Shown one piece after another: positions 54,240-63,488 of a stretch of DNA of 64,000 bases. This DNA is from Arenimonas donghaensis DSM 18148 = HO3-R19. Lineage in GTDB: Bacteria; Pseudomonadota; Gammaproteobacteria; Xanthomonadales; Xanthomonadaceae. A program made the position numbers and the translations under genes. Location of the stretch: assembly GCF_000743535.1 (NCBI RefSeq), contig NZ_AVCJ01000005.1:1-64000 (forward strand), given 5' to 3'. Below the pieces are notes generated by a model. The model did not search any database, was not told the DNA's origin, and was given only the letters and a program-made list of their open reading frames with translations. Position 1 is the first letter of the stretch; each line of letters opens with the position of its first letter.

Positions 54240-54263
54240 TTCGGGGCTGAAGCCCCACCTGCA
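54240..54263 (-). repeat. REP-like palindromic element, copy 3
   Basis: Read on the minus strand it is TGCAGGTG then GGGCTTCAGCCC and CGAA, the same plan as the copies at 1096-1120 and 1441-1464. It lies between queD and the exported SDR gene. Confidence 0.6.
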
Positions 54264-54273
54264 GGGGGCTGGA

Positions 54274-55170
54274 TCAGTCGGCCGGGACGCCGGTGAGCTC
54301 CTTGCTCAGCGCCAGCAGCCTGGCCTGGGCGTCGGGATCCTGGCCCTGCGGGTCCATCGTTTCGCGGGCCTCGCCCTTTTCGAGATAGAACGCGCCGGCC
54401 TGCAGCGTCGGCGATTTGGCGAGCCCCATCACGTGGTCGACGCCGTCCTGCACGGTCGTGCGCGACGGGATGCCCAGGCCCTCGACCATGGTCGTGTTCA
54501 TCAACGTGGCCGGGTGCAGGGAAATCATGACGATGCCGTCGGCCAGGAAGGACGCGGCCAGCGCCTTGGTCATCGTCGCCTGGGCCTGCTTGCTCTGCCC
54601 GTAGCCGCGACCGGCGGCGCCAGGCTGTTCAAGCATGACGTCGTCGAAGTCGATCGGCGCCGAGCTGCCCGAAGACACGTTGATGATGCGCGAGGGGGCG
54701 GCGGCCTTCAGGGCCGGCCGCAGTTCGTGCACGAGGATCCAGCCGGCCAGGTAGTTCACGGCGAAGTGGGTTTCGTAGCCGTCCTGGGTCGTGCGGCGCT
54801 CGCCGTCGTTGAAGGCGACGCCGGCATTGTTGACCAGCAGGTCGAGCTCGGGCGTGTCGGCGGCGATGGTGTCGGCGAATTCGCGCACGGCCTGCATCGA
54901 CGAGAAATCAGCGGCGACGAATCGCGCCGATCCTTTTCCTGACGCGGCGATTTCATCCACCAGCGCCTGGCCACGTTCGGCATTGCGGCCGTGGATGATC
55001 ACGTGGGCGCCTTCGGCGGCGAAGCTGCGGGCCAGTTCGCGACCCAGGCCGTCGGTGGAGCCGGTGACCAGCACCGTCTTGCCTTCGTAGGAGATGGACG
55101 TCTGGGCCAGCGCGACCACGGGGAACAGCACAAGGGCCGCGGACAACAGGCGGATCAGCGAGGTTCGCAT
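54274..55170 (-). CDS. SDR oxidoreductase with an N-terminal signal peptide
   Basis: A 298-residue classical SDR: TGSTDGLG cofactor motif, NNAGVAFNDG, catalytic Ser in NVSSGSSAP and Tyr/Lys in YGQSKQA. The N-terminus MRTSLIRLLSAALVLFPVVALAQ is a convincing Sec signal peptide, unusual because SDRs need NAD(P)H. It may instead be a membrane anchor that keeps the enzyme cytoplasmic. It lies 91 bp after the TetR gene of the RND operon. Confidence 0.8.
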   Translation of the reverse strand: MRTSLIRLLSAALVLFPVVALAQTSISYEGKTVLVTGSTDGLGRELARSFAAEGAHVIIHGRNAERGQALVDEIAASGKGSARFVAADFSSMQAVREFADTIAADTPELDLLVNNAGVAFNDGERRTTQDGYETHFAVNYLAGWILVHELRPALKAAAPSRIINVSSGSSAPIDFDDVMLEQPGAAGRGYGQSKQAQATMTKALAASFLADGIVMISLHPATLMNTTMVEGLGIPSRTTVQDGVDHVMGLAKSPTLQAGAFYLEKGEARETMDPQGQDPDAQARLLALSKELTGVPAD

Positions 55171-55261
55171 CGCACGGGCTCCAGCGGATGGGCTGGGGCA
55201 AGACTAGGCTTGGGCGGGTGCCTCGGCAAGCGCTGGGCAAAGGCCCCGGCGGCTTGAAGCC

Positions 55262-55891
55262 TTACAGGCAAAGCGCGGTGATGGCTTCCTGCAGGCTGTG
55301 TCGCAGGACCTCGCGGTCCTGCTGGGGGTCGCGGACGTAACACAGGATCAGCCCGTCCACGAGGCAGCGCATCACCACCGTGCGACGGCGCACCGTGGCG
55401 GCATCCAGCGGCTTGCCGGCCGCTTCGGCGCTGCGGCGGACCAGGTCCTCGAAGTCCGTCCATATCTGCGGCTCCTGGGCGGTGACCACCGCGGCGATGT
55501 CGGCGTCGCGCGTGGCTTCGGCCGACACCTCCAGGAACAGCGCGGCATCGAAGCCGCCCTCGCAAGGCTCGCGCGGACCGGACTCGCGCCAGGCGTCGAT
55601 CTTCTCGAGCAGCTTGTCGACCAGCTCCGAACAGGTGGCGATGCCGGCCAGGGCCTCGCGGCGCTCTTCGCGCTGCTCGTCGGTGATGGCGCGGATGATC
55701 GCCGCCTTGTTGGTGAAGTAACGGTAGATCAGGCCCTGGCTCATGCCGGCCGCGCGCGCGATCGCCGACATCCCGGTGCCGTGGAACCCACCCTCGGAGA
55801 AGCACGCACGCGCCGCCTCGAGGATGCGTTCGCGCTGGGCTTCCTGGCGCGCCCGCGCCTTGGCGCCGCCACCGGCCGGCATCGGGCTCAC
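55262..55891 (-). CDS. TetR/AcrR-family repressor of the RND operon
   Basis: A 209-residue regulator with an N-terminal TetR HTH ([45 protein letters not shown], about residues 22-66) and a ligand-binding helical domain. Its start overlaps the transporter stop by 4 bp, so it is the last gene of adaptor-transporter-TetR and probably regulates its own operon through the palindrome at 60281-60297. Confidence 0.9.
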   Translation of the reverse strand: MSPMPAGGGAKARARQEAQRERILEAARACFSEGGFHGTGMSAIARAAGMSQGLIYRYFTNKAAIIRAITDEQREERREALAGIATCSELVDKLLEKIDAWRESGPREPCEGGFDAALFLEVSAEATRDADIAAVVTAQEPQIWTDFEDLVRRSAEAAGKPLDAATVRRRTVVMRCLVDGLILCYVRDPQQDREVLRHSLQEAITALCL

Positions 55892-58800
55892 GACGCGGCT
55901 TCCTTGCGGTAGAAGATGCGGCGCACGGTAACGAAGAACAGCGGGATGAAGAAGATGCCCAGGAAGGTGCCGGCCAGCATGCCGCCGATCACGCCGGTGC
56001 CGATCGCGCGCTGCGCACCGGAGCCCGCGCCGCTGGCGATGGCCAGCGGCAACACGCCGAAGCCGAAGGCAATGGACGTCATCAGGATCGGCCGCAGGCG
56101 GTCGCGGATGGCGGCCAGGGTGCCTTCGACCAGCTCCATGCCGTTTTCGATGTTGGCCTTGGCGAACTCGATGATGAGCACCGCGTTTTTGCTCGACAGG
56201 CCGACCGTGGTGAGCATGCCGACCTGGAAGTAGACGTCGCGCTCGAGCCCACGCAGCCAGGTGAACAGCACCGTGCCCAGGATGCCCAGCGGCACGACCA
56301 GCAGCACCGAGGTCGGGATGGTCCAGCTTTCATACAGCGCCGCAAGGCACAGGAACACGACCAGCAGCGACAGCGCGTACAGCAGCGGCACCTGCGAGTC
56401 GGCCACGCGTTCCTGGTAGGACGCGCCCGACCACTCGATGCCGAAACCCTGCGGCAGCCCTTCGGCCAGGCGCTCCATCTCGGCCATGGCGTCGCCGGAG
56501 CTGACGCCTGCGGCGGCCATGCCGGTCAGGTTCACCGCCGGCACGCCGTTGTAGCGCTCCAGTCGCGGCGAACCGTACTCCCAGTGCCAGGTGGCGAAGG
56601 AGGAGAACGGCACCATCTCGCCCTGGTTGTTGCGCACGTACCAGAGGTTGAAGTCCTCCGGCACCATGCGATAGGGCGCATCGGCCTGCACATAGACGCG
56701 CTTGACCCGGCCGCGGTCGATGAAGTCGTCGATGTAGCGACCGCCCCAGGCGACCGACAGCGTGTTGTTGATCTCGGCCACCGACACGCCCAGCGCCGCG
56801 GCCTTGTCGTTGTCGACGTCGAGGCGGAACTGCGGCGAGTCTTCCTGGCCGTTCGGTCGCACCTGGCTCAGCATCGAGCTCTGCCCGGCCAGGCCGAGCA
56901 GCTGGTTGCGCGCCGCCATCAAGGCCTCGTGGCCCTGGCCCTGGTTGTCCTTGAGGTAGAGGTTGAAGCCGCCCGTGGTGCCGAGCTCGGTCACCGGCGG
57001 CGGCGCCAGCGCGAACACCATGGCGTCCTTGATCTGGCTGAAGGCGCCCATCGCGCGACCGACCATCGCGGTGACGCTGGCCTCGTCGCTGGTGCGCTCT
57101 TCCCAGTCCTTGAGATTGACGAACACCATGCCGTTGTTCTGGCCGCTGCCGGCGAAGCTGAAGCCCTGCACGGAGAAAACCGACTCGATGATGTCGCCCT
57201 CGTTCTCCAGGTAGTGCTTCTCCACCTGCTCCATCACCTTCTGGGTGCGCTGCTGGGTGGCGCCCACCGGGGTCTGGACGATGGTGAAGGCCACGCCCTG
57301 GTCTTCGTCGGGCAGGAAGGACGAGGGCACCGCACGGAAGATCAAGACCATGACCAGGGCCAGCAGCGCGTAGATCACCAGGAACCGGCCGCCGCGGCGC
57401 AGCATGCCGCCGACGAAACCCTGGTAGCGCTTGTTGCCGGCGTCGAAGCGGTTGTTGAACCACTTGAAGAAACCCTTCTCGCCGTGGTGTTCGCCCTTCT
57501 TGAGCGGCTTGAGCAGGGTCGCGCACAGCGCCGGGGTCAGGATGATCGCGACCAGCACCGACAGGCCCATGGCCGAGACGATCGTCGCAGTGAACTGGCG
57601 GTAGATCACGCCCGTCGAGCCGGTGAGGAAGGCCATCGGGATGAACACGGCCGCCAGCACCAGGCCGATGCCGACCAGGGCGCCGGTGATCTGGTCCATG
57701 GATTTGCGCGTGGCTTCCACGGGCGACAGACCTTCCTCGCTCATCACGCGCTCGACGTTCTCGACCACGACGATGGCGTCGTCCACCAGCAAGCCGATCG
57801 CCAGCACCATGGCGAACATGGTCAGCATGTTGATCGAGAAGCCCAGCGCCAGCAGGATCGCCAGCGTGCCCAGCAATACCACCGGAATGGCGATGGTGGG
57901 GATCAGGGTGGCGCGGAAGTTCTGCAGGAACAGGAAGATCACCAGGAATACGAGGACGAAGGCCTCGAGCAGGATCTTCACCACTTCGGTGATCGACGCC
58001 CGAACGAAGGGCGTGGTGTCGAACGGGACCGTCACCCGCAGGCCCGGCGGGAAACTCGGCTCCATGCGTTCGATCAGGTCGGCCACGCCATCGGCGGTGG
58101 ACAGGGCGTTGGCGTTGGTCGCCAGCGAGATGGCCACGCCGGACGCCGGCTTGCCGTTGTAGCGGCTGATGACCGAATAACTTTCCGAACCAATCTCGAC
58201 CCGGGCGATGTCGCCCAGGCGCAGGGTCGAGCCGTCGGTCCCGGCGCGCACGACGATGTCGCGGAACTGTTCCGGCGTCTGCAGGCGGTCCTGGGCGGTG
58301 ATGGTGGCGTTGATCTGCTGGCCATCAATGGCCGGCGTGCCGCCGAGCTGGCCCACGGCCACCTGGGCGTTCTGGGCCTGGATCGCCGCGACCACGTCGC
58401 TGGGCGCCAGCTGGTAGGTGTTGAGCTTGCCCGGGTCGAGCCAGATGCGCATGGCGTACTTGCCGCCGAACACCTGCACGCTGCCCACGCCCGGCACGCG
58501 GCTGAGCGGATCGACGATGCTCGCCGACACGTAGTCCGAGATGTCGTTGCGGTCCATCGAACCATCTTCGGAAACGAAGCCCAGCACCTGCAGGAAGCCG
58601 CTGGAGGCCTTGTTCACCGAGATGCCCTGCTGCTGCACGATGCCGGGCAGCAGCGAGGTCGCCAGCTGCAGCTTGTTCTGCACCTGCACCTGGGCGATGT
58701 CCGGGTCGGTGCCGGTCTCGAAGGTCAGCGTCACCGCCACCGAACCATTGGAGTCGCTGGTCGAGGACAGGTAATCCAGGCCGTCCAGGCCGGTCATCGC

Positions 58801-59001
58801 CTGCTCGATGATCTGGGTCACCGAATTTTCCGCGGCCTGCGCGGACGCACCCGGGTAGCTGGCGTTGATGGTGATCGTGGGCGGCGCGATCGTCGGGTAG
58901 CGAGAGATCGGCAGCTGCGACAGCGCCAGCACGCCGGCCAGCATGATGATGATGGCGATCACCCAGGCGAAGATCGGGCGGTCGATGAAGAACCTTGCCA
59001 T
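55888..59001 (-). CDS. RND multidrug efflux transporter (AcrB/MexB type)
   Basis: Proton-driven inner-membrane exporter of the HAE-1 family. Of 1037 residues, it begins [23 protein letters not shown] and shows the proton-relay Asp pair in [18 protein letters not shown], the [13 protein letters not shown] loop and the two porter domains. It forms a tripartite pump with the adjacent adaptor and a TolC-like channel not in this window. Confidence 0.95.
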   Translation of the reverse strand: MARFFIDRPIFAWVIAIIIMLAGVLALSQLPISRYPTIAPPTITINASYPGASAQAAENSVTQIIEQAMTGLDGLDYLSSTSDSNGSVAVTLTFETGTDPDIAQVQVQNKLQLATSLLPGIVQQQGISVNKASSGFLQVLGFVSEDGSMDRNDISDYVSASIVDPLSRVPGVGSVQVFGGKYAMRIWLDPGKLNTYQLAPSDVVAAIQAQNAQVAVGQLGGTPAIDGQQINATITAQDRLQTPEQFRDIVVRAGTDGSTLRLGDIARVEIGSESYSVISRYNGKPASGVAISLATNANALSTADGVADLIERMEPSFPPGLRVTVPFDTTPFVRASITEVVKILLEAFVLVFLVIFLFLQNFRATLIPTIAIPVVLLGTLAILLALGFSINMLTMFAMVLAIGLLVDDAIVVVENVERVMSEEGLSPVEATRKSMDQITGALVGIGLVLAAVFIPMAFLTGSTGVIYRQFTATIVSAMGLSVLVAIILTPALCATLLKPLKKGEHHGEKGFFKWFNNRFDAGNKRYQGFVGGMLRRGGRFLVIYALLALVMVLIFRAVPSSFLPDEDQGVAFTIVQTPVGATQQRTQKVMEQVEKHYLENEGDIIESVFSVQGFSFAGSGQNNGMVFVNLKDWEERTSDEASVTAMVGRAMGAFSQIKDAMVFALAPPPVTELGTTGGFNLYLKDNQGQGHEALMAARNQLLGLAGQSSMLSQVRPNGQEDSPQFRLDVDNDKAAALGVSVAEINNTLSVAWGGRYIDDFIDRGRVKRVYVQADAPYRMVPEDFNLWYVRNNQGEMVPFSSFATWHWEYGSPRLERYNGVPAVNLTGMAAAGVSSGDAMAEMERLAEGLPQGFGIEWSGASYQERVADSQVPLLYALSLLVVFLCLAALYESWTIPTSVLLVVPLGILGTVLFTWLRGLERDVYFQVGMLTTVGLSSKNAVLIIEFAKANIENGMELVEGTLAAIRDRLRPILMTSIAFGFGVLPLAIASGAGSGAQRAIGTGVIGGMLAGTFLGIFFIPLFFVTVRRIFYRKEAAS

Positions 59002-59016
59002 GCGTGGACTCCCGGC

Positions 59017-60204
59017 TTACGCGGCGTCGGCGGACGCGTCGGCGTCCGGGGCGGAGGGCGCGCCGGCGGCGGCCGGCTTGCCGGCTTCCACGGCATTGGC
59101 GCTGCCACCGGGCCGGACCTTCTGCAGGCCTTCGATGATGACGCGGTCGCCGGCCTCGAGGCCCGACTCGACCAGCCATTGGTCGCCCACGGTCTGGCGG
59201 GTCTGCACGACGCGCGCCTCGACCGTGCCGTCGGCGTTGACCACCATCGCGGTGGCATTGCCCTTGGCGTCGCGGCTGATGCCCTGCTGCGGCGCCAGGA
59301 TGGCGTCCGGCCGGGTGCCCAGGCCGACCACGGCGCGCACGTACATGCCCGGCAGCAGGAAGTTGTCGGGATTGGGGACGCGCACGCGCAGCGAGTAACT
59401 GCCGGTGCCGGGGTCGACGGTGACGTCGGTGAACTCGAGCACGCCGGTCTGGGCATAGGCACTGCCGTCCTCGAGCAGGATCGTCGCCTCGACGCCGTCC
59501 TGTTCGACGCGGCCGGCTTCGATGTCCTTGCGCAGCTGGGTCAGCTCGGTGGCCGACTGCGACAGGTCCACGTAGATCGGATCGAGCTGCTGCACGGTCA
59601 CCAGGGCCATTTCCTGGTTGGCGGTGACCAGCGCACCCTGGGTGACGCTGGACTTGCCGGCGCGGCCGGAGATCGGCGCGGTGATCCGGGTGTAACCGAG
59701 GTTGACGTCGGCGGCCTGCAGCGCCGCCTGGTAGGCGGCGACGTCGGCCTGGGCCTCGGCGGCGGCGGCCAGGGTGCGCTCGTGGTCCTGCTGGGCAACC
59801 AGCTTCTCGGCCACCAGCTCGGTGGAGCGGTCGGCGGCCAGGCGCGCGGAGTTGGCCGAAGCGCGGGCGCGCGCCAGGTTGGCGGCGGCGGCCGCGCGGG
59901 CGGCCTGGTAGGTGGCGTCGTCCAGGCGGTACAGGACCTGCCCCGCTTCGACCAGGCTGCCTTCCTCGAACAGGCGCTGTTCGATGATGCCGGTGGCCTG
60001 CGGACGCACTTCGGCGACCACGAAGGGCACGGTGCGACCGGCCAGTTCGCGGGTCAGTGGCACTGGCTGCTCGGTCAGGGTGACGACGGTGACTTCGGGC
60101 GTGGGCATCTGCATCTGGGCAGGCTCGCCGGAGCAGGCCGCCAGCAGCAGGCTGGCGGCGACCAGGAGCGCCACGGGGCGCAGGGAGACGGCGGGGAGGG
60201 ACAT
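59017..60204 (-). CDS. RND periplasmic adaptor lipoprotein (AcrA/MexA type)
   Basis: A 395-residue membrane-fusion protein with lipobox LAAC after a signal at MSLPAVSLRPVALLVAASLL; lipoyl halves, hairpin (AADRSTELVAEKLVAQQDHERTL) and beta-barrel (ITAPISGRAGKSSVTQGALV, DPIYVDLSQSATELTQL) are in the usual order. Low-complexity Ala-rich C-terminus. Start 60204 is chosen for the signal peptide. It is 15 bp upstream of the transporter gene. Confidence 0.94.
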   Translation of the reverse strand: MSLPAVSLRPVALLVAASLLLAACSGEPAQMQMPTPEVTVVTLTEQPVPLTRELAGRTVPFVVAEVRPQATGIIEQRLFEEGSLVEAGQVLYRLDDATYQAARAAAAANLARARASANSARLAADRSTELVAEKLVAQQDHERTLAAAAEAQADVAAYQAALQAADVNLGYTRITAPISGRAGKSSVTQGALVTANQEMALVTVQQLDPIYVDLSQSATELTQLRKDIEAGRVEQDGVEATILLEDGSAYAQTGVLEFTDVTVDPGTGSYSLRVRVPNPDNFLLPGMYVRAVVGLGTRPDAILAPQQGISRDAKGNATAMVVNADGTVEARVVQTRQTVGDQWLVESGLEAGDRVIIEGLQKVRPGGSANAVEAGKPAAAGAPSAPDADASADAA

Positions 60205-60280
60205 GGAATGCCTCGGGGCTGGAGTAACACGGGGTCGCCCGCGCCGCCGGGAGGCCGGCATGGGCAAAAAAGTGAACGGT

Positions 60281-60297
60281 CATTCTATGTTTGAATG
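60281..60297. promoter_or_regulatory. Operator-like palindrome CATTC-N7-GAATG in the RND promoter
   Basis: The inverted repeat lies between the -35 and -10 hexamers of the operon and overlaps the -10. An adjoining GAACGGTCATTC (60274-60285) gives a second imperfect dyad of the kind bound by TetR proteins. Binding by the operon's own TetR is inferred. Confidence 0.5.
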
Positions 60298-60309
60298 CGC
60301 CGCTGTCAA
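60282..60309 (-). promoter_or_regulatory. Promoter of the RND operon (TTGACA-16-TAGAAT)
   Basis: Minus-strand TTGACA at 60309-60304 and TAGAAT (5 of 6) at 60287-60282 are separated by 16 bp. The transcript start would be near 60275, about 70 nt before the adaptor ATG. Confidence 0.65.
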
Positions 60310-60361
60310 GCCAACTGATGGCCTGTTTCAGGGGGTTTTGGCCCGATGCCGGGCGCGGTAT

Positions 60362-61048
60362 TCAGCCCAGAGCCAGCTTCGCGGCGAGTTTGGCCGGCGG
60401 GGTACCGGGCGCGTACGGCAGCAGCCCGAGTCGGGGTCCGGGCAATGCGGCATCAAGCAGGTCGAGATACGCGTCGGCGTGCGGCCCCGGGGGCTCGACC
60501 TGGTTGCCGATCCAGCCGGCCAGGCGGCAGCCGTCGGCGACGATGGCGCGGGCGGTGAGGCGCGCGTGGTTCAGGCAGCCCAGGCGCAGGCCGACCACCA
60601 GCACCACCGGCAGGTCCAGGGCGCGGACGAGGTCCGCCTGTTCGACGTCGTCGGCCAGCGGCGCCAGCCAGCCACCGACACCCTCCACCAGCACCCGGCC
60701 GCCGGACTGGCCCGCCAGGGCCGCATGCGCGGCGAGCAGGGTCGGCAGTTCGACGTGCACGCCGGCCAGCGCGGCAGCGATCTGCGGAGCGGTGGGTTCA
60801 GGCAAGGCGTAGGGATTGAGCAGCTGGTAATCGGGGCGCGGTTCGCTGGCGGCCATCAGCGCCAGGGCGTCCTCGTTGCGCCAGCCCTCATGGTCGCGTT
60901 CGCAGCCGCTGGCCACCGGCTTCATGCCCACGGCGGGCCGGCCGTCGCGGCGCATCGCATGCAAGAGCACCGTGGACGCGAACGTCTTGCCGGCGCCGGT
61001 ATCGGTGCCAGTGACGAAGCAGCCGCGGGGGAACCCGACGGGGCTCAT
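60362..61048 (-). CDS. bioD: Dethiobiotin synthetase
   Basis: ATP-dependent ring closure of diaminopelargonic acid to dethiobiotin, the penultimate step of biotin synthesis. A 228-residue P-loop protein with GCFVTGTDTGAGKT near the N-terminus, the Lys in MKPVASGC, and VLVEGVGGWLAPL. Its ATG overlaps the stop of the upstream channel gene in an ATGA. No other bio genes are in the window. Confidence 0.92.
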   Translation of the reverse strand: MSPVGFPRGCFVTGTDTGAGKTFASTVLLHAMRRDGRPAVGMKPVASGCERDHEGWRNEDALALMAASEPRPDYQLLNPYALPEPTAPQIAAALAGVHVELPTLLAAHAALAGQSGGRVLVEGVGGWLAPLADDVEQADLVRALDLPVVLVVGLRLGCLNHARLTARAIVADGCRLAGWIGNQVEPPGPHADAYLDLLDAALPGPRLGLLPYAPGTPPAKLAAKLALG

Positions 61049-61800
61049 GCCGCCTCCGGGCGCCGGCGCGCACGCCAGGCGCCGTAGGCGGGGATGGCGA
61101 AGCCCAGCAATGGGTAGAAAAACATGGGCAGCCCGCTGATCAGGTAGGTGAACTGTTCGCGCGGCAAGGCCAGCAGGGCGAAGGCCGCCGCGATGCTCAG
61201 GGCGGCACTGCCGGCCAGGATCGCCTGGATGCCCGCCTCGGTCCCGGCCTCGTGGCGTTCGACCGCGTCCAGCCCCAGGGCCGCGGCCCGGCCCAGCGCG
61301 TGGCGATTGAGCAGCCAGATCATCAGGGCCATGGCACCAAAGCCGAAGCCATAGATGATGAAGGCCCAGAGCAGGTCGTACACGGCATCGGCCCCGGTCA
61401 GCACCAGCTCGGTCGGCACGAAGCCACCGGTCGCCAGCCACAGGCCGCTGGAAACCACCATGCGCAGGGGATAAACGTAAACCAGCATCACCAGCACCAG
61501 GCCGAGCGACCATATCGTGGACGCGAAGTCGTCGAGTCCGAAGCGCCGGCTCCAGCGGTTGTGGGCGCTCCAGAACATCGCCAGCAGCACGAAGCACATG
61601 ATGAAAGTGGGAACGCGCCGCAGCGCCTCGCGCAGTTCGTCGTAGGTGGTGGGCAGGGTTTCGAAGAAGATGACCAGCAGGGTCAGGGCGAAGGCGAAGG
61701 CGGCGTCGACGAAGGTTTCCAGCCGCGTCACCTGCTGGCCACGAAGGCGGAACCCGTCCTCACGCGGCAAACCCGCCAGTTGTTCAACACTCCATTGCAT
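61045..61800 (-). CDS. TMEM175-family (DUF1211) membrane protein
   Basis: A 251-residue protein with six hydrophobic segments. The first contains RLETFVDAAFAFALTLLVI, a variant of the R-x3-FSD motif that forms the selectivity gate of bacterial TMEM175 potassium channels; the usual Ser is Val here. Also WSAHNRWSRRF after TM3. Start 61800 is chosen because the upstream frame has no recognisable sequence. It is translationally coupled to bioD. Confidence 0.8.
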   Translation of the reverse strand: MQWSVEQLAGLPREDGFRLRGQQVTRLETFVDAAFAFALTLLVIFFETLPTTYDELREALRRVPTFIMCFVLLAMFWSAHNRWSRRFGLDDFASTIWSLGLVLVMLVYVYPLRMVVSSGLWLATGGFVPTELVLTGADAVYDLLWAFIIYGFGFGAMALMIWLLNRHALGRAAALGLDAVERHEAGTEAGIQAILAGSAALSIAAAFALLALPREQFTYLISGLPMFFYPLLGFAIPAYGAWRARRRPEAA

Positions 61801-61868
61801 GCCCGTCCCCCGCGCACCCCGGCGCCAGGCCATACAATAACGCTCCGACCCCCTACGATGGAGCGCCG

Positions 61869-62357
61869 ATGTTCGCGCAGTCCGCCCTGACCGGCTCCAA
61901 GTCCGAACAATATGCCCAGCTGCTGGACCAGGCCCGCGGCCTGATGCACGGCGAACCCGACCGCGTCGCCAACGCCGCCAATCTCTCGGCCCTGGTCTAC
62001 CACGCGCTGCCGGAAGTGAACTGGGTGGGGTTTTATTTCTTCGACGGCAAGGAACTGGTGGTCGGACCCTTCCAGGGCCACCCGGCCTGCGTGCGCATCG
62101 CACTGGGCCGCGGCGTCTGCGGCACCGCCGCGCAGATGCGCCAAACCCAGCGCATCGCCGACGTCGAGGCGTTTCCGGGACACATTCCCTGCGACGCGGC
62201 GTCGCGGTCGGAGCTGGTGGTGCCGCTGTACCTCGGCGATACGCTGGTGGGCGTGTTCGACCTCGACAGCCCGGTGCCCGATCGCTTCGACGCGGACGAC
62301 CAGGCTGGCCTCGAATCGATCGCCAATGCGTTCATAGACACGTTGGGACCGGCCTGA
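61869..62357 (+). CDS. msrC: Free methionine-(R)-sulfoxide reductase (GAF)
   Basis: A 162-residue GAF-domain enzyme that reduces free Met-R-sulfoxide. The three catalytic and resolving cysteines appear in GHPACVRIALGRGVCGTA and GHIPCDAASRSELVVP, and NWVGFYFFDGKELVVGPFQG is the family signature. It is divergent from the channel gene and 24 bp upstream of the TfoX-like gene. Confidence 0.92.
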   Translation: MFAQSALTGSKSEQYAQLLDQARGLMHGEPDRVANAANLSALVYHALPEVNWVGFYFFDGKELVVGPFQGHPACVRIALGRGVCGTAAQMRQTQRIADVEAFPGHIPCDAASRSELVVPLYLGDTLVGVFDLDSPVPDRFDADDQAGLESIANAFIDTLGPA

Positions 62358-62380
62358 CTTCGCCGGAAGAGGGACCCCGC

Positions 62381-62773
62381 ATGAGCACCGGAACCAAACT
62401 GCGCAACATCGGCCCGAAGTCGGCGGCCTGGCTGCGCCAGACCGGCATCCGCAGCCAGGAAGACCTGGAATCGGTGGGCGCGCTGGCGGCCTTCGTGCGG
62501 GTCAAGCGCGCCGGCTTCAAGCCCAGCCTCAACCTGCTCTACGCGCTCGAAGGCGCCATCCAGGGCTGCCACTGGCAGGAAATCCCCGACGAGCGCCGCA
62601 GCGAACTGGTGCTGGCCGCCGGCGATGAAGTCGCCAAGCTGCCGCTGCCCAAGAACAAGCGCATGCCGGCCGCGGCACCGGTGAAGACCGTGCACCTGGA
62701 CGGCGAAGACGAAGGCGACATGCCCGGCCCCGGCTACGGCTTCGACGACCCCTCGTCGTCCCGCGACGACTGA
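62381..62773 (+). CDS. TfoX C-terminal-domain protein
   Basis: A 130-residue protein whose first 80 residues are the TfoX/Sxy C-terminal helix-hairpin domain: LRNIGPKSAAWLRQTGIRSQEDLESVGALAAFVRVK and LNLLYALEGAIQGCHW. It lacks the N-terminal TfoX domain, so it is not a full competence regulator. The C-terminal 45 residues are acidic and probably disordered. It is likely co-transcribed with the methionine sulfoxide reductase. Confidence 0.82.
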   Translation: MSTGTKLRNIGPKSAAWLRQTGIRSQEDLESVGALAAFVRVKRAGFKPSLNLLYALEGAIQGCHWQEIPDERRSELVLAAGDEVAKLPLPKNKRMPAAAPVKTVHLDGEDEGDMPGPGYGFDDPSSSRDD

Positions 62774-62777
62774 CGCT

Positions 62778-63356
62778 TCAGCGCACCACGGCGTACTCGC
62801 GCGCGTCCTCGCGCCAGGGCGGCGTCGCCTTGATGGTGGGCAATACGTCTTCGACCGCATCCACCAGCGACCACATCGCCGCGTGTTCGGGGTTCATGAA
62901 GCGCTCGGCGATCACCGATTCCATGAAGCCCTGCAGCGGCGCGTAGAAACCGCGCACGTTCAGCAGCAGGATCGGGCTGAAGTAGATGCCCAGCCGCTTG
63001 AGCGTGATCGCCTCGAACAGTTCCTCGAGCGTGCCGCAGCCACCGGGCAACGCCACCACGGCGTCGGAATTGGTCAGCAGCTTGTGCTTGCGCTCACGCA
63101 TGTCCTCCACCAGTTCGAGGTGGGTCAGGCCCGGATGCCCCCATTCGAGGTCGGCCATGAAGCGCGGCAGGATGCCGATGACTTCGCCGCCCTTGGACAG
63201 GGCGCCATCGGCCAGCGAGCCCATCAGGCCCGTTGACCCGCCGCCGTAGACGACGCTGCAGCCATTGGCCGCCAGCGTCTCGCCGAGCTGGCGAGCGGCG
63301 GCATGGAATTCGGGCGCCACCCGGGCGCTTGAAGCGGCGTAGACGCAGACGCGCAT
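62778..63356 (-). CDS. LOG-family nucleotide phosphoribohydrolase (TIGR00730)
   Basis: A 192-residue Rossmann-fold protein with VYGGGSTGLMGSLADGAL and the family motif PGGCGTLEELFEAIT, which cleaves nucleoside monophosphates such as cytokinin ribotides in the LOG enzymes. Bacterial members are often annotated lysine decarboxylases in error. It converges on the TfoX-like gene, with 4 bp between stops. Confidence 0.9.
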   Translation of the reverse strand: MRVCVYAASSARVAPEFHAAARQLGETLAANGCSVVYGGGSTGLMGSLADGALSKGGEVIGILPRFMADLEWGHPGLTHLELVEDMRERKHKLLTNSDAVVALPGGCGTLEELFEAITLKRLGIYFSPILLLNVRGFYAPLQGFMESVIAERFMNPEHAAMWSLVDAVEDVLPTIKATPPWREDAREYAVVR

Positions 63357-63488
63357 GGCGGGATCCGTGGACTCGATGGGGGCGCCATTTTGCCACCTGA
63401 ACCAACCCTGCGCGTTTAAAGGGCGCTAAGACACGCCCGCGGCCGCTGGAACAGGCTTTAAGGGGCCAGTCCCGTCCAGGAGAATCCC

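Noticed and set aside
56584-60294. A plus-strand open frame of more than 1200 codons opposite the RND transporter and adaptor
   Set aside because: It is antisense to two well-recognised genes, is rich in Arg/Gly/His as expected from shadow reading in high-GC DNA, and has no recognisable domain.
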